Shown piece by piece: positions 30,266 through 42,223 of a DNA stretch of 64,000 nt; position 1 is the stretch's first letter, and every line of letters begins with the position of its first letter. The translations under genes and the position numbers were made by a program. The notes below the pieces were generated by a model, which did no database searches, was not told the DNA's origin, and saw nothing but the letters and a program-made list of their open reading frames with translations. The stretch is taken from NCBI RefSeq assembly GCF_905475395.1, contig NC_058342.1, forward strand, positions 4,027,001-4,091,000. Direction: 5' to 3'. Source of the DNA: Chrysoperla carnea. Its lineage: Eukaryota > Arthropoda > Insecta > Neuroptera > Chrysopidae.

Positions 30266-31228
30266 ATGCCACCGAAAAAAGGCAATAAAATGGACGAAGA
30301 CGCCGCATATGTTTATCAGTGAGCTACAAATCAAATCAATAAAATGCGAGCCGAATTTAATTTATTAGAATCAAGTCGTTCGACCCCAAGAGTTCAAACT
30401 GAGTTTCAAAAAGGTTAGTCAATCGACATACTACACTCAATTATTCAACATTCACCGGAATCCTCAAAAGTTATTCCCAATCTCGATCCACAAAATACAA
30501 CTGAACTTACACCAAAAATGTTCAAGTGGAATGACACATTTACAATTCCACAAGCAAGTTCCAAACTAAAAGAAGCAGCTAAATACAGGATCTACACCGT
30601 CAGAACAACTTTAAGTTCTTCGAAAGATTGTAATAAGGAATTCATTGCAAGTTTTCCAACTGTAATTAATGAAAGAGACATTCATGAGCAACTTTCAAAA
30701 CGCTGCAGACACCCTAACAAGTCAATAGAAGCGTATGTTTAAACGAACAAACAGTTATAAAATACATGATTCGTGGCCTAAACGAAACGAATTAATTAAA
30801 ATTATTTCTCTTTACAACTATAAAAATCACCGCGAAGTACTCACACATATAAAAAATATGAATAACTAACTAAAAGCAATAAAAGTGAACGTAATTACCC
30901 CAGTTACTCAAAATATAATTATAAATCAACAGATAATCTTAATCAAAACAAACCCCAAGCCATACCAAAAATAATAATAAAAATTAAAATGAAAAATGTC
31001 AAAATTATTTAGAATCTGTCTCAAAAACGGACATTTAGCCAGAAATTGTCTAATGACAAACAATAACAATAATGAAAACAAAGATTCAGTCGACCAAACT
31101 AATAATAATAGTGATGCCTCAGCAACACGAAAAACCGTAAATATGGTTCAAACAACAAAATAATAAAAAAACTTTATTATAAACATTTGTGTAAACAACC
31201 AAATTATCGAATCACTCATAGGTAGTGG
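30266..31228 (+). pseudogene. Decayed Gypsy gag and start of protease
   Basis: From ATG (MPPKKGNKMDED) the frame has stops after about 17 and 50 codons, then an open Gag segment (30518-30742, FKWNDTFTIPQ...). A single zinc knuckle ICLKNGHLARNC near 31010 lacks its first Cys. The protease region reads IIESLIGSGSDI, where the catalytic Asp is Gly. The SINE at 31239 splits the protease codons. Non-functional. Confidence 0.7.
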
Positions 31229-31238
31229 TAGTGATATA

Positions 31239-31515
31239 GGTTAGGTTAGGTTATTTTGGCTGTCCAGAAGGACACACTTAGGTTAAAGCCAGCCCATTGT
31301 GATATCATATATGTGTTTTACCACCTTTGCGCTGATAATTCATTTATCAGCTCCTCAATTTCAGAGGCTGAGTGCACCTCCTTCATGCATATAATGCACT
31401 AGACCAGCCCATCACAACTATTAATTAAATTTATTTAGTTGCGACAGCGGGAACCGGACCCGCTACCCTAAGCATACAGCGGACGGAATTGGTTACGCCT
31501 TAACCACCTGAGCTA
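31239..31515 (-). mobile_element. Second copy of the (AACCT)n-tailed SINE
   Basis: Same family as 29808-30059 in opposite orientation, with a slightly longer body. Perfect 10-base target duplications TAGTGATATA flank it at 31229-31238 and 31516-31525. It is inserted in the protease of the Gypsy relic, so it is younger than that element. Confidence 0.92.
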
Positions 31516-31525
31516 TAGTGATATA

Positions 31526-32643
31526 ACTTTAATGACAATAAAATGTGCATAGACTTAGAATATATTTTTCAAAAGATACAGTAAATAAACGAACATAAGT
31601 GGTTTAAACTCATCAATCACGCGAACACTAGTTGTTACGTACTTACCTATAATTATCGACAACATTGACTCTAAAAGCCATTCTTGGTGCAAATTTCTTA
31701 AGTTTACCTGACATTATCTAATATTCTAATGTAAATTGCATAGTAAAAAAAAAAAAAAATGAAAATGAAAATATCATCAACACATTCAGTGGATCCACAT
31801 CAACTTAGTGAATACGAAAATGAAATAGCAAAAATTAAATAAAAGATATAAAGTAAATAATAGTTAGTTAAAATAACTTGGTGCTACTAAAATGAATTTG
31901 GTAATGACGGTAATTATTTAATACCGGGTTAGTTTGAGGGTAAATTAGCGGAGTGCGCAATTTAGCGTGCGTGCTGGTGTAAAACGGGCCCAATGTGGAG
32001 ATAACTAAAGTGTTTTCCAACCCAATTTTGTCCGCGTACTTAACTTCCCACTAGAAGAATCCCGAGCTAATGTAATGTGGTAAGGATAATATATGTAAAT
32101 AAATAAATTATGAATTTCAAATAATATAAATATTATAATAATTTTAACTACATAATATTAACATAATTAACAATTTGAAACAAATCTAACATTAACAAAG
32201 AAGCTAGCGTTTGGTATATTCATACATTTAACATTTGGAATTATTTTTAAAAACGAAGAAAAAGGACCTAAAGGTAAAGCAATTTACCGAAATATGAAAT
32301 TATCTTACATAATAAAAATATTTAATTATCCTATCTAATAATAATAAAATTAAATACTTTATAAATGACAATGATATAAAATGATGAAGCTGTTTCAAAA
32401 CCACAATAAATTTTCAGCAGATACTTAATTAAGAAACTAAATAAACTTTAAAACAATGTGGTATAACCACATAACAATTATTATTTTAAATGGCTACATT
32501 TTATAAAAAAGCTGCTCGATAATTTCAGTGATAATTTAACACTAGTTATTCATCTTAGAAAAATATTGAACCTACATCAAATTATATTAAAATTCGAAAT
32601 TGATAACTTGGTAAGGTTGAATATGAAATTAAAATAATACGTT

Positions 32644-32683
<40 letters not shown>

Positions 32684-33585
32684 GATACGTTTTTGTTCCT
32701 CCACCAAGTGTCATGAATTCCATAATATTTTAGAAACATTTCCCATTTTACTCAAAAAAAACTATTTGTGATCCATATTAATATCATTTTAAACAAACAA
32801 CCATTTTTATTCAATCAACATCAAAGTGAAAATCCCTCAGTCAACCATATTTAGTTAATGAAATCCGATGCTAGCATTGGAAGGTTCAAGCGAAGAAGAA
32901 CGAAGATCGTCTTTTTTTTATAAGAAAGTAATGATGTTTTTTTAAATCACAACCCTGCTGTCTATTTAAAAAATTAGTATTTACAATAATATAGATAGGC
33001 TTGAATACACGGTATATTTTGTAAGGTCTAGTCAATATAAAGCTATGGACACATAGGTGACTAATAAAAACGTATTACATCGATGGAGATCCTACTCATG
33101 TCTACAAATCATGATTATAGTTAATGAACAAGTTGACAGTGAAACGAAACAAGAAGTTATATACCATCTATAGATATAATTAGTGATTTGCATTTAAAAT
33201 TGCAAGATAAATCTAAACCATTCGAAGATACACCGGACTTAAACAGAAATTAAAATTCAACTAAATTCAAATGAACCTTTTTTTTTAAGTCCCAGAAAAT
33301 TAGCGTATTCTGAAAGACGTATTGTTCAAAATATCGTTGACGAACTTCTCCGCGAAATTATAATTCGACCAAGCATGTCAAATTATGCAGGACAATGTAC
33401 TCCTTTAAAAGAAAAACGGTGAAAAATGTATGTGTGTCGACTACCGTGAATTAAATAAAATCACAGACAAGAAAAACTACCCTTTACCGTTAATAAGCGA
33501 CCAAATAGATCGCCTCAAAAGTGCAAACTACTTCACAACGATTGATTTAATAAACGGAATTTTTACACGTCAAAATGGCTGAAAA
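31526..33585 (+). pseudogene. Decayed Gypsy pol (protease to reverse transcriptase)
   Basis: Beyond the SINE the protease continues (TLMTIK) and decays. An AT-rich stretch of unclear origin fills about 31740-33080, including a T tract at 32649-32678. RT sequence reappears near 33230: FFLSPRKLAYSERRIVQNIV, ELLREIIIRPSMSNYA and, after a shift, CVDYRELNKITDKKNYPLP and YFTTIDL. The RT stops at about 33585 where the LINE begins. The YxDD region is lost. Confidence 0.65.
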
Positions 33586-36240
33586 TGTCTATTGATGCTT
33601 ATGTCCAGCATGATTATGGCATTTCTAGCAAACTCTTCGGCTCACAATTTCCCAGAGTGGCCCTGTGCCAAGGTACGCAATCCAGGTTTACGTTCATTTG
33701 TTGCGCCAGCTCGTTTAAGGACATTCGGCAATCCTGTGTTACCTCTGAGGTTACGCATACAGAGCTGCTTGGCTGTCGGTGGAGATAGTCATGTCGCTGA
33801 GCACAAGACTGTTCAGTGTTATACATTCATGTACCTCGTAAATGGCCATCACTTCGGCTTGATTTACGCTACAGTGGTCCGGTAGCCGGAATAATAATCG
33901 TAAATCTAGATTGAATACCATGAATACCAGAAATACCCACAGCATACCCTCTGTTCAAACTTAGATCCGTCGGTATATACCACGCCCTTTGTGGTCGGCG
34001 GATCTTGGAAGTGAGATTTGTGCATGACCATAATGCTTCTCAGTCCTGAGTGAGACCAGACTTAGCTCGAGAGCCGCACCTGATGCGCATTTCTCTCCAA
34101 AGAGTTCAGTTTGCAGGAGGTGCAGCATTACCTCAAGTGCTTTAGTTGTTCGTTGACATCCCCCAGATTAGTACGGATGCTAACCGTTGGACTTTATCCA
34201 GTACTTTTTGGTGGATTCCATTTCTAGTGATTCCTTTTCTAGTGCTGTAAATCATACCATTGGCCCACAGAATAGTATACGCCTAATAACCGCAATAAAT
34301 AGCTAGTGAAGCATTTTGGGATTTCAGCCCCACTATTTCACCATAGCCCTTTTGCATGTGTACAACGCCACAGTTGCCTTTCGAGACCTTTCCAAGGTGT
34401 GTATCGACAGCGTTTGATCTAGGATGATTCCTAGCTATTGGCCTTTTTCCGATAGCTTAAAGCTAGCTCCTCTCACTTTTGGGAGTAAAACGGGGGGTAT
34501 TTTGTATTGCCTTGTAAATAGCACCTGCTTTGTTTTGTACGGGCTCGTCCCAAGGCCAGAGTTGAAGCACTAGCGTGCTAGAACTTTCAGCGTAGATTGT
34601 ATCATGTTTGATAAAGTATCAGGAAATTTTCCTGAAGCCTCTACCGCTACTTCGCCTGCATACGCAATTATCTTGAATGCCTTGCCTTTCAGTTTTAGGA
34701 CAAGCTCCTTTAGACAGCTGTCCCATAGAAGGGGTGAAGGTACACCACCTTTTGGCTTACCTCTCCCTACATATCGATGTATCACTGAGTAGCCCAATTC
34801 CGAGCTAATCTCCCTACTTCTAAGCAAAAGAATAATAACCTGAGTGATCCGCTATTGGTTATTCAGATCATACAGTGATATGAATATAGTTTCAGGCCTG
34901 ATGTTATTAGAGACGCCTTCAATGTCTAGGAAGGCTATCAAGGTGTATTCCTTATAGGCCAGTGATTTCTCCATTCTACCACAAGTGAATGACCTACGCT
35001 TACAGTACGCATCTTATGTGTCGGATATATTTATCGTCCTCATGCTTTTCCGTATATGAACATCCAAGAACCTCTCTAGCGTCTTGAGTAGAAATTATGA
35101 GAGGCTGATGCGTCGCAAGTCCTAAGGGGTACTTTGAGAGATACGTTCCCTTTTGGATATAAAGACAACCTTGACCTGTCTCGATCTTTATCGAACATGA
35201 GTCAATTCTATGCAGGTCTTGTAGATGACTTCCAGTAATGGAGTCAATCTGTTGGAGATCACTTACATTTCTGCTGGAATGATGCCATCCAATCTTGGCG
35301 ATTTGTATCGCTCAAATTCCGAGATAGCCCATGCGATCTTCATTCATCGATCAGCGTAGGGATGGACTTATATGAATTACCTGTCGAACTTCCCGTCGGA
35401 TTCTAGTAATAAAGATATGGTTTTTTCCCGTTATTGCAGATATATAGTTTATTATCTAATATGTATTCAAACAATAACTCACCTCGGTCGTTGACGTCCG
35501 ATCCAATCATGATTGGCAATCTTCTCCTCTCCGCTTCTACTATTGCTTTTTCGCAAGTACGCTGGTGGAAGAGAATCACTGTGAGGCATGTAAGCCGCCA
35601 ACCTTGGCCACCTTTCAATCCTCCGTGGATAGGATTGGGTTGCTCATTTCGATGAGCTTTGAAATTGCAGAGGGGTCGGTAGGTTCGGCTGGATTCCAGG
35701 TCCCCGACCTTGGTCTGCTCAGGATCGAGTCCCTTGAGGTAGCTTCCAGTTTAGATCCTTCGCATACATTCCCTCACCTTCTCTGTGCCACCTTGCAAAG
35801 ATCTGCAGATCTGGTCTTCACGTGCAACAAGGGTGATATGACCCTGGAATCAACCAGCATCTTTACAACGTGGGGCCCCCGGATTTTACGTAAGAACCTC
35901 CTTGAATACTCTTAAGACAGTGGTTTCGACTTTCTGCCAGTTGGCCGGAGAGATGGTTCTATTAGGGTTACTACGGTCTATAACTGCCCAGATGAGGTGA
36001 TTTTTTAGCACTTCACTGTACGGCCGGACTCAATGGTGCGAGCCTCGGCAGGATTTACTTTGCCTTTTCCCTTTCCTCGATTCTACCTTTCGACTATTCC
36101 CTCGAAGCCTTCTGTTCTTCATTGAGGCTTCCATTTGGAATGGACTTAAGGCTATCGAGAAGTCGATAGGTTGACCTACGCTCCTTACAGTTTTGAGCCG
36201 ATTAGCCTTTTTTGCTTCCAAAAGCTGCCTAGTTTGGCTT
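33585..36240 (-). mobile_element. LINE of the I/LOA-like group with RNase H, decayed
   Basis: Read leftward: a basic Gag-like tail (36221-36030), endonuclease piece LPIMIGSDVNDRGELLFEYI (near 35530), RT piece GKPKGGVPSPLLW followed by IIAYAGEVAVEASGKF (34827-34570), and RNase H pieces SVNQAEVMAIY and ISTDSQAAL (33945-33751) then WHRATLGNC. The RT active site YADD has become YAGE and frameshifts abound. RNase H after RT points to the I/LOA side of the LINE tree. The region is clearly GC-richer than its surroundings. Confidence 0.75.
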
Positions 36241-36448
36241 TGCTACAGAGTTCTATGAATATATTTCCCAGTTAGTAATTTATTGCTATATAAATTTTAT
36301 ACAATATTTATGCACTGTTAATTTCTAAAATTTAGTTTTGACAGAAGTAAAATGAAAAAATAAATTGCAAAATTTTACAGGGCAAGTAATTGCGTTCGAA
36401 CCCAATGACCTAATCACAATGATTTAAGAAGCCAATACGCTCCAAGAA

Positions 36449-36983
36449 ATGTATGTTGCAAGTGTGATTCAAAATCAATATCATACTAGCCTACATCCAG
36501 GGGTTCAACCACCGGTCATGTCTGCAGCTAAAGCCTCTGTTTCGGACTTGAATACGTCTCCCTCCAATTTGGCTTCTCAACCCCCTCACAGTACCGGTAA
36601 TGACATCCTGGGCGCTATCATGCACTTTATATGCCCAAAACCCTCAAGGGGTCTTACTGGGCACAGCTCAAATTTTAATTAATACCCCCAGTGGTAACTA
36701 TTTTTCCGTTCGGGCACTTGTGGATCCTGGCTCCCAAGGGTCAATCATTTCACTATCATGCTGTCGTGCTTTGGGTTTACCAATTAAATCCATTTCAATT
36801 CAAATTTCTGGTATTGGCGCCACGGAAACCTCCTGTCACGGTACGGTTTCGTGCGTTTTTAAGTCCAAATATTCCGACATAAAAGTTTCTACAACAGCAT
36901 TTGTCATGTCTACCATTTCATTAAATTTACCCTCAGTTGAATTGATAGCCAATTTTATAGATCATCCACCGTTGATTTTCTGA
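36449..36983 (+). pseudogene. BEL/Pao Gag end and aspartic protease
   Basis: Two overlapping frames (36449-36682, 36600-36983) join by a frameshift near 36620. The second contains LVDPGSQGSIISLSCCRALG, a BEL-type retropepsin site (normally D-S-G-S-Q, here D-P-G-S-Q), followed by the ISGIGATETSCHGTV block characteristic of BEL proteases. Broken by stops near 36981. Confidence 0.7.
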
Positions 36984-37071
36984 TAGAGGCTGATTTATTC
37001 CCTTCAATATTATCCTGTACAGATTCACAACCTATTCAAGGATTTCTTTCCGCTATCAATAGCATTTTCGG

Positions 37072-37590
37072 GTGGTTAATTATCGGTCCTGTTGCGGGCA
37101 ACTCCCTACTCAACCTATTTTACTTCTGAGTACGGCTCAAATTGGTAATCAATTACGAACTTTTTGGGAAACTGAAGAAGTTTCTGTTTCTATCCAATCT
37201 AATCCATTAGATATTTTGGCTGAATGTCATTTTCAAGATACGCACTCGCGTGATTCAACAGGTCAATACATTGTCGCTCTTCCGTTTTGTCGGGGTAGCC
37301 TCCCTACTTTTTTAAACAAGGAGCATTCACTCGCCTCCTTTACCAATTTGTAAAAAAGATTTTCCAAATGTCCTGAGAAATATAAGGCGTACAATCAGTT
37401 CATGAACGAGTACATTTCACTCCAACATGTGTCAGAGGCTACTAGCTCATCAAGCTACATTATTCCGCATCATTGTGTCACCAAGGATACTAGTACTTCC
37501 ACCAAATTACGTGTGGTTTTTAACGCATCTGACCCTGGTTACCATAAAGTTTCATTAAATTCACTATTATTGGCCGGTCCCAAGTTATAA
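37072..37590 (+). pseudogene. BEL/Pao linker and reverse-transcriptase start
   Basis: RSCCGQLPTQPILLLSTAQIG and LRTFWETEEV are the linker region before BEL RT. The frame 37402-37590 reads YIIPHHCVTKDTSTSTKLRV followed by VFNASDPG...SLNSLLLAGP, the start of BEL RT. A stop at about 37588 and later frameshifts destroy the fingers and palm; DIRQM (from SDIRQM) is visible near 37650. Confidence 0.7.
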
Positions 37591-37899
37591 AGCGACATTT
37601 CTGACATTCTCTATTCCTTTCGTTTCAATGCGGTAGCCTTGTGTTCTGACATACGTCAAATGTAACGACAGATTTTATTACGTCCAGAAGATCGTTCGTA
37701 TCAGCACGTTTTTTACCAAAATGAACTAGCAGCGATCCGTCTGTGTTAACCAATCTTCCGTTAGATCACATCGAAATTCCGTTCATGTTCGAAATGGAGA
37801 CTGTTTTCAAAATACTTCGGCTGCTTTGGGACCCAAACCCAGATAGTTCTCTATTTCAATTTTAAGCTTTTGAAAATGTTTTGACCAAACGCACTTTAC

Positions 37900-38560
37900 T
37901 TTCGCATGTGGCAGGAGTGTATGACCCATTAGGCTTTTTAACACCCATTACCTTCAGTTTAAAATGCATTCTGCAAAAATTATCCATCAACAAAACATGC
38001 ATCTAGTAGCTCAGATTCGCATTCCTCGTTTCATTGCTCCTTCCGAAAGTGGATCTGTATGGTTAGCCGGTTTCTCAGACGCGAGTCAGCTTGGATACGC
38101 AGCTGTGCTCTACTTATGCAGTGACACTGGAAATTCAATAACATCACATCTATTTCCTGCTAAAACTAAGATGGCTCCATTAAAAACCCTGACTATACAT
38201 CTTTTTAAAGTTCCCCCGCGTGTATTCACCGACGCTCACATCGTGTTATAATTGGTTGAACACTCCTCCACATTTACTTAAAGTTTATGTAGCAAATCGT
38301 GTTGTAGCCATTCAACAAAGTACACAACAAATGTGTTGGTCATATATTCTCATTTCTGTCGCCCAGTGGCCGCCTCCCCTTATATCGGCTGTACCCGATA
38401 TTCATGACCAACCTGAAGTCAAACCGTTGGCACTTATAGCCAACTTCAATAATCTAAAACAGTTTTCATATTTATTTTCAAATTTATTTTCACGATATCC
38501 ATTTTGGACACGCTTACAAAAACGTCATCATTCAATCCGTCTCTGGATTCTTAACTAACG
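37900..38560 (+). pseudogene. BEL/Pao RT end and RNase H
   Basis: GVYDPLGFLTPITF marks the RT/RNase H junction. The next frame has LAGFSDASQLGYAAVLYL (RNase H strand 1 with catalytic Asp) and then WLNTPPHLLKVYVANRVVAI, typical of BEL. It ends WPPPLISAVPDIHDQPEV. The integrase is missing beyond here: 38560-39130 shows no integrase motif. Confidence 0.7.
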
Positions 38561-39139
38561 TTTAGAGTGGGACTATTCCCTACTCTCTTTAGATGCCAAT
38601 CACCTATTTCTGAAGCCCCAAAGTGGCCCTCATTCAACAAATGACAAGTGCTGTATCATTTGTGCAATCTCTATTCATAATTGTTTATGAGCGCCTCTCT
38701 TTTCTGTTGTGTTTCGTTTGTCAGTTAACAAGAACATTAGTTTTCTTGTTAACGCGTTCACTACTGGCTTGTGAGCGTTTCTCATTTTTCGTATGCCTCG
38801 TACCTAAAAAGGCTCTGTTTCCTTGCTAGCGCCTCTTTCATGTTTGCATTGTTGCAAATTTCTCGTGTAAACAAGGGCTTGTTAACCATCTCGCAAGTCT
38901 CTGCTAGAGGTTTGCTTCATTGCTAAATTAGTTTTTAGCCTCTCAGGATTTATCCTCCTGATGGCCTACCTTGCGTGACCATCTGAAAGCTTACAAGTCA
39001 GTAAGCTATTACTCGGGCAATCACAAGGACTATTGCCCCTACTTGAAGCTCTCTCTTGAGTATCACGCCACAACTATCGTTCCCCCTTTTCCTCTTCTTT
39101 CTGGTAGCTTAAATTCTTCCGAATTTAGGGGGGTGATTT

Positions 39140-39329
39140 ATGTTTAAGTCGTTCAATTATGAACTCATTGAACGCTCCCTAATTATTCTGTTTTTTGACA
39201 GTTTAATGATTGATAGTTGGCAGCGCGTGCAATTCAAATATGTTTACAACTTACAACTTACAACTGTAAAAATACGTGCTGCTAGCTAATCAATCATTAT
39301 TCATACTCTTCTGTTATCGGGCTTGAGAC
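39140..39329 (+). repeat. BEL/Pao 3' LTR, first part
   Basis: Starts TGTTTAAGTCG directly after a polypurine tract (TTAGGGGGGTGATT). It is interrupted at 39329 by the Gypsy element; GAGAC (39325-39329) is the target site, repeated at 43768-43772. Confidence 0.6.
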
Positions 39330-39461
39330 TGTTTTGTTAAGTATTATATAATTATTCTAGAATTATCTATTTGTTATTTACCTAATAAATATTACTTGTT
39401 TTTGTAATAATAATTATTCAATAAAGAATAGTTGCTCAGACAACACGTCCCGAACATAACA
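39330..39461 (+). repeat. Gypsy 5' LTR (132 bp)
   Basis: Runs TGTTTTGTTAAG...CGAACATAACA. It is 18 bases longer than the 3' LTR because of a segment rich in AAT/AATAAAGAAT near 39408. Otherwise it differs at only a few positions. Very short for a Gypsy LTR. Confidence 0.92.
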
Positions 39462-39479
39462 TGGCGCAGCCGGATTTTT
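39462..39479 (+). promoter_or_regulatory. Primer-binding site
   Basis: TGGCGCAGCCGGATTTTT follows the LTR without a gap. The TGGCGCAG start is complementary to the 3' ends of the tRNA primers used by many insect Gypsy elements (17.6/297 type). I cannot fix the tRNA identity. Confidence 0.65.
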
Positions 39480-39610
39480 GAACCACGTGCTCGTTTAATT
39501 AAGTAATCATTACTTAAAACTTAACAATTAATAACAGTGCTTAATGCAATTTAATAAATTCCTTAAAGAAATGATAATTAAAATTAAATTAATAAATAGT
39601 AAGTGGGAAA

Positions 39611-40342
39611 ATGGAATTCTATTCTCGTCCGAGTGAATTAAAATTTGAAGGCAATTTGGCTGAAAATTGGAAAATATTCAGGAGAGATTTAGAAATATTC
39701 ATAAAAGCAGCTGATATTTCCGACACACAAACGTCGAGTGGAAGAAAAACAGCAGTTTTATTAAATTTTATTGGATCTAAGGGTAAAGATCTGTATAACA
39801 CATTCGAGTTTGATGAAGGTGAAAAAGAAAAATTTGATGTCGTTTTACAAAAGTTTGAAAACTATGTACAACCTCAAAAAAACCTCGTGCTCAGTAGTTT
39901 TCTGTTTAACAGTAGAAATCAAAAAGATGGGGAAACTTTTGAATCATTCGTCACAGAATTAAAAAATATTGTTAAGGATTGTGAATATAAAGAAGAAGAA
40001 AGAATGGTAATGGATAGAATCATTCAAGGTGTGCGAGATGTACGTCTTAGAGAATTATTATTGCGAGAGAAGAAATTAACTTTGGTTAAAGCTATTGAAA
40101 TTGGCCGAACATCAGTATTGAGCAGAGAACAAGCTAGTGTCATGAATGCTCCAGAAACTGTTGACCGCATAAAAACAACCTCAACTGACGATAAGAAGAA
40201 GAATAAAAAGACATGGCGGCGATATACAACAAAATGGAGAAAAAAGATGGAAGAAATAATTATGGTGACAAAGCTAAAACCAAAAACACTAGTCATTCGG
40301 GAAATTATTTGTGTAAAAAATGTGGTAAAATGCATAAAATAG
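39611..40342 (+). CDS. Gypsy Gag (243 aa)
   Basis: The ORF is intact from ATG. It has a capsid-like helical core (LAENWKIFRRDLEIFIKAAD near residues 16-35; LSSFLFNSRNQKDGETFESF near residues 95-114; later RIIQGVRDVRLRELLLREKK near residue 140). It lacks a zinc knuckle in its own frame: the two CCHC motifs lie in the overlapping -1 frame. Overlap with pol is 130 bases and includes the slippery heptamer at 40240. Confidence 0.85.
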   Translation: MEFYSRPSELKFEGNLAENWKIFRRDLEIFIKAADISDTQTSSGRKTAVLLNFIGSKGKDLYNTFEFDEGEKEKFDVVLQKFENYVQPQKNLVLSSFLFNSRNQKDGETFESFVTELKNIVKDCEYKEEERMVMDRIIQGVRDVRLRELLLREKKLTLVKAIEIGRTSVLSREQASVMNAPETVDRIKTTSTDDKKKNKKTWRRYTTKWRKKMEEIIMVTKLKPKTLVIREIICVKNVVKCIK

Positions 40343-41538
40343 CAAGTTGTCTCGCGTATGGACGAATTTGTGGAAAGTGTGGTGGAAGAAACCATTTTTC
40401 AATTGGGTGCAGTAGTACTAAACATATTAGAGATTGCACGAGCTCTGATGGTGGATTGATCATTGACGAGGTAGGCACAAAAAAATTTTTGGGTGAACGT
40501 CAGTGGACACCCAAATTAGAATTTAATAATAATAATAATATAACATTCAAATTAGATACGGGAGCAGATATTTCCATTATTCCATACACAATGCTAGATA
40601 AAAACAATCGTAATAAAATAAATAAACAAACTAAGTTGAATTTAGAAACTTATAATGGCGGTAAAATAAATACAATGGAAAAAATAAATTTGATTTGTTT
40701 ACTAAAATCAAAAAAATATAATATAAATTTTGTTGTGGTCGATGATCCCTATAATAAAAAAATAAAACCAATTTTAGGTTTGTTAGATTGTGTAACAATG
40801 GGATTAATACAAAAGGGAGTTGTAAACAAAGTTGAAATAAATACAAAATTAACTAATAAGGAAACTTTTATTGCTAACAATACTGATTTGTTTACGGGGT
40901 TAGGTTCATTTCCTGGTTATTGCAATATTAAAATTGATCCAAGCTTAAAACCTACAATCAAATCCCCTAGAAGAGTACCTTTAGCTTTAAACGACAAACT
41001 AAAATTAAAATTAAATGAGTTAGAAGCAAGTGGTGTTATATCAAAATGTGAACCAAAATCGTGGGTTAGTAATCTTGTTGTTGTAGAAAAAAAAGATCAT
41101 ACGCTAAGAGTGTGTTTAGACCACCGTGACGTAAATAAGGCTATCATTCGAAAAAATAAACTAATCCCTACAGTGGATGAAATGGTATCTAAATTGTCGG
41201 GTGCGAAAATCTTCACTGTCCTCGATTTAAAAGATGGATTTTATCATATAATTGATAAATCATCCAGTGAACTTTGCACATTTTCTACACCGCTAGGTTT
41301 CTATCAATTTCTAAGACTTCCGTTTGGAATTTCTAGTGCCCCTGAAGAATTTCAGGAGCGTAATGAGAATAATTTTAAAAATATAGACAATGTTATTGTA
41401 TATTTTGATGATTTATTAATTTATGCGCGAACGGAAGAAGAACATGATAAAATTTTACAGCGGGTAATTAATAGGGCAAGAGAAAAAAATATTAAATTTA
41501 ATAAAAAAAAAGTTCAATTTAAATCGAACGAAGTTTAA
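40213..41538 (+). pseudogene. Gypsy Pol: nucleocapsid, protease, reverse transcriptase
   Basis: The frame carries two zinc knuckles (CKKCGKMHKIASC and CGKCGGRNHFSIGC), protease LDTGADISIIP (residues near 115), and RT with LPFGISSAPEEFQE and YFDDLLIYA (the YxDD-type active site). It ends at a TAA (41536) just after the palm/thumb, and homology continues in the same frame (YFCLNFSDQSISPAKEYVDS), so this is a nonsense mutation. The protein would be expressed by -1 frameshifting from Gag. Confidence 0.85.
40240..40246 (+). other. Candidate -1 frameshift heptamer A AAA AAG
   Basis: The heptamer is phased correctly for Gag (codons AGA AAA AAG). A -1 slip enters the pol frame and continues KKDGRNNYGDK directly into the zinc knuckles. 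I did not identify a downstream pseudoknot. A simple indel mutation between capsid and nucleocapsid would look similar. Confidence 0.55.
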
Positions 41539-42208
41539 TATTTTTGTCTTAATTTTTCAGATCAAAGTATTAGTCCAGCAAAAGAGTATGTTGACTCAAT
41601 TTTAAAACTTAGTTCACCTAAATCTGTAAAAGACTTACAAAAATTTTTGGGCATGATAAATTATCTAAGAAAATTTGTTCCCAATCTTTCTGATCTTTTA
41701 TCACTTTTAAGTGAATTGTTAAAAAAGAATATTAAATGGTGCTGGCTTCCGTGGCATGAAAAAATTTTGATGATATTAAAAAAGTCATAACAAAAATTTC
41801 GATTTTGAAAAATTTTGATCGAAATAACCCATCACGTTACAATGTGACGCGAGTCAGATCGGTTTAGGATGTTGTCTGATGCAGCATAATAAAGCCATTA
41901 GCTATGCATCACGAAGTCTGTCAGATACAGAAAAAAATTTCGCTCAAATTGAGAGAGAATTATTGTCTTTAATATTTGGAACGCGTAAATATCATCATTT
42001 TATTTACGCTCGTGACATAGAAATCTTAACTAATCATGAGTCCTTGGCGACTTTATTCGAGAAGCCGATAGCGGCAATACCCTCACCGCGTTTACAACGA
42101 ATGCGTTTAAAGTTACTAAAATATCGAATAAAACTAACATATATACCCGGAAAAAAAATGCATGTGGCTGATGTGCAAATTGCATGGAGAATTATTAACT
42201 TTGTATAA
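41539..42208 (+). pseudogene. Gypsy RT connection and RNase H
   Basis: SPKSVKDLQKFLGMINYLRK is the RT thumb/connection. After frameshifts near 41760-41880, an RNase H segment reads KAISYASRSLSDTEKNFAQI (the YASRxLxxxExNYxxxExE block) then ILTNHESLATLF, where the usual D-H is N-H. The catalytic first Asp is in a damaged stretch. Confidence 0.75.
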
Positions 42209-42223
42209 AATTAGAGATGAATT

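Noticed and set aside
33585-33885. Plus-strand ORFs over the RNase H region
   Set aside because: They are antisense shadows of the LINE RNase H on the minus strand.
35565-35915. 116-codon plus-strand ORF
   Set aside because: Antisense to the endonuclease/Gag part of the minus-strand LINE; no independent motif.
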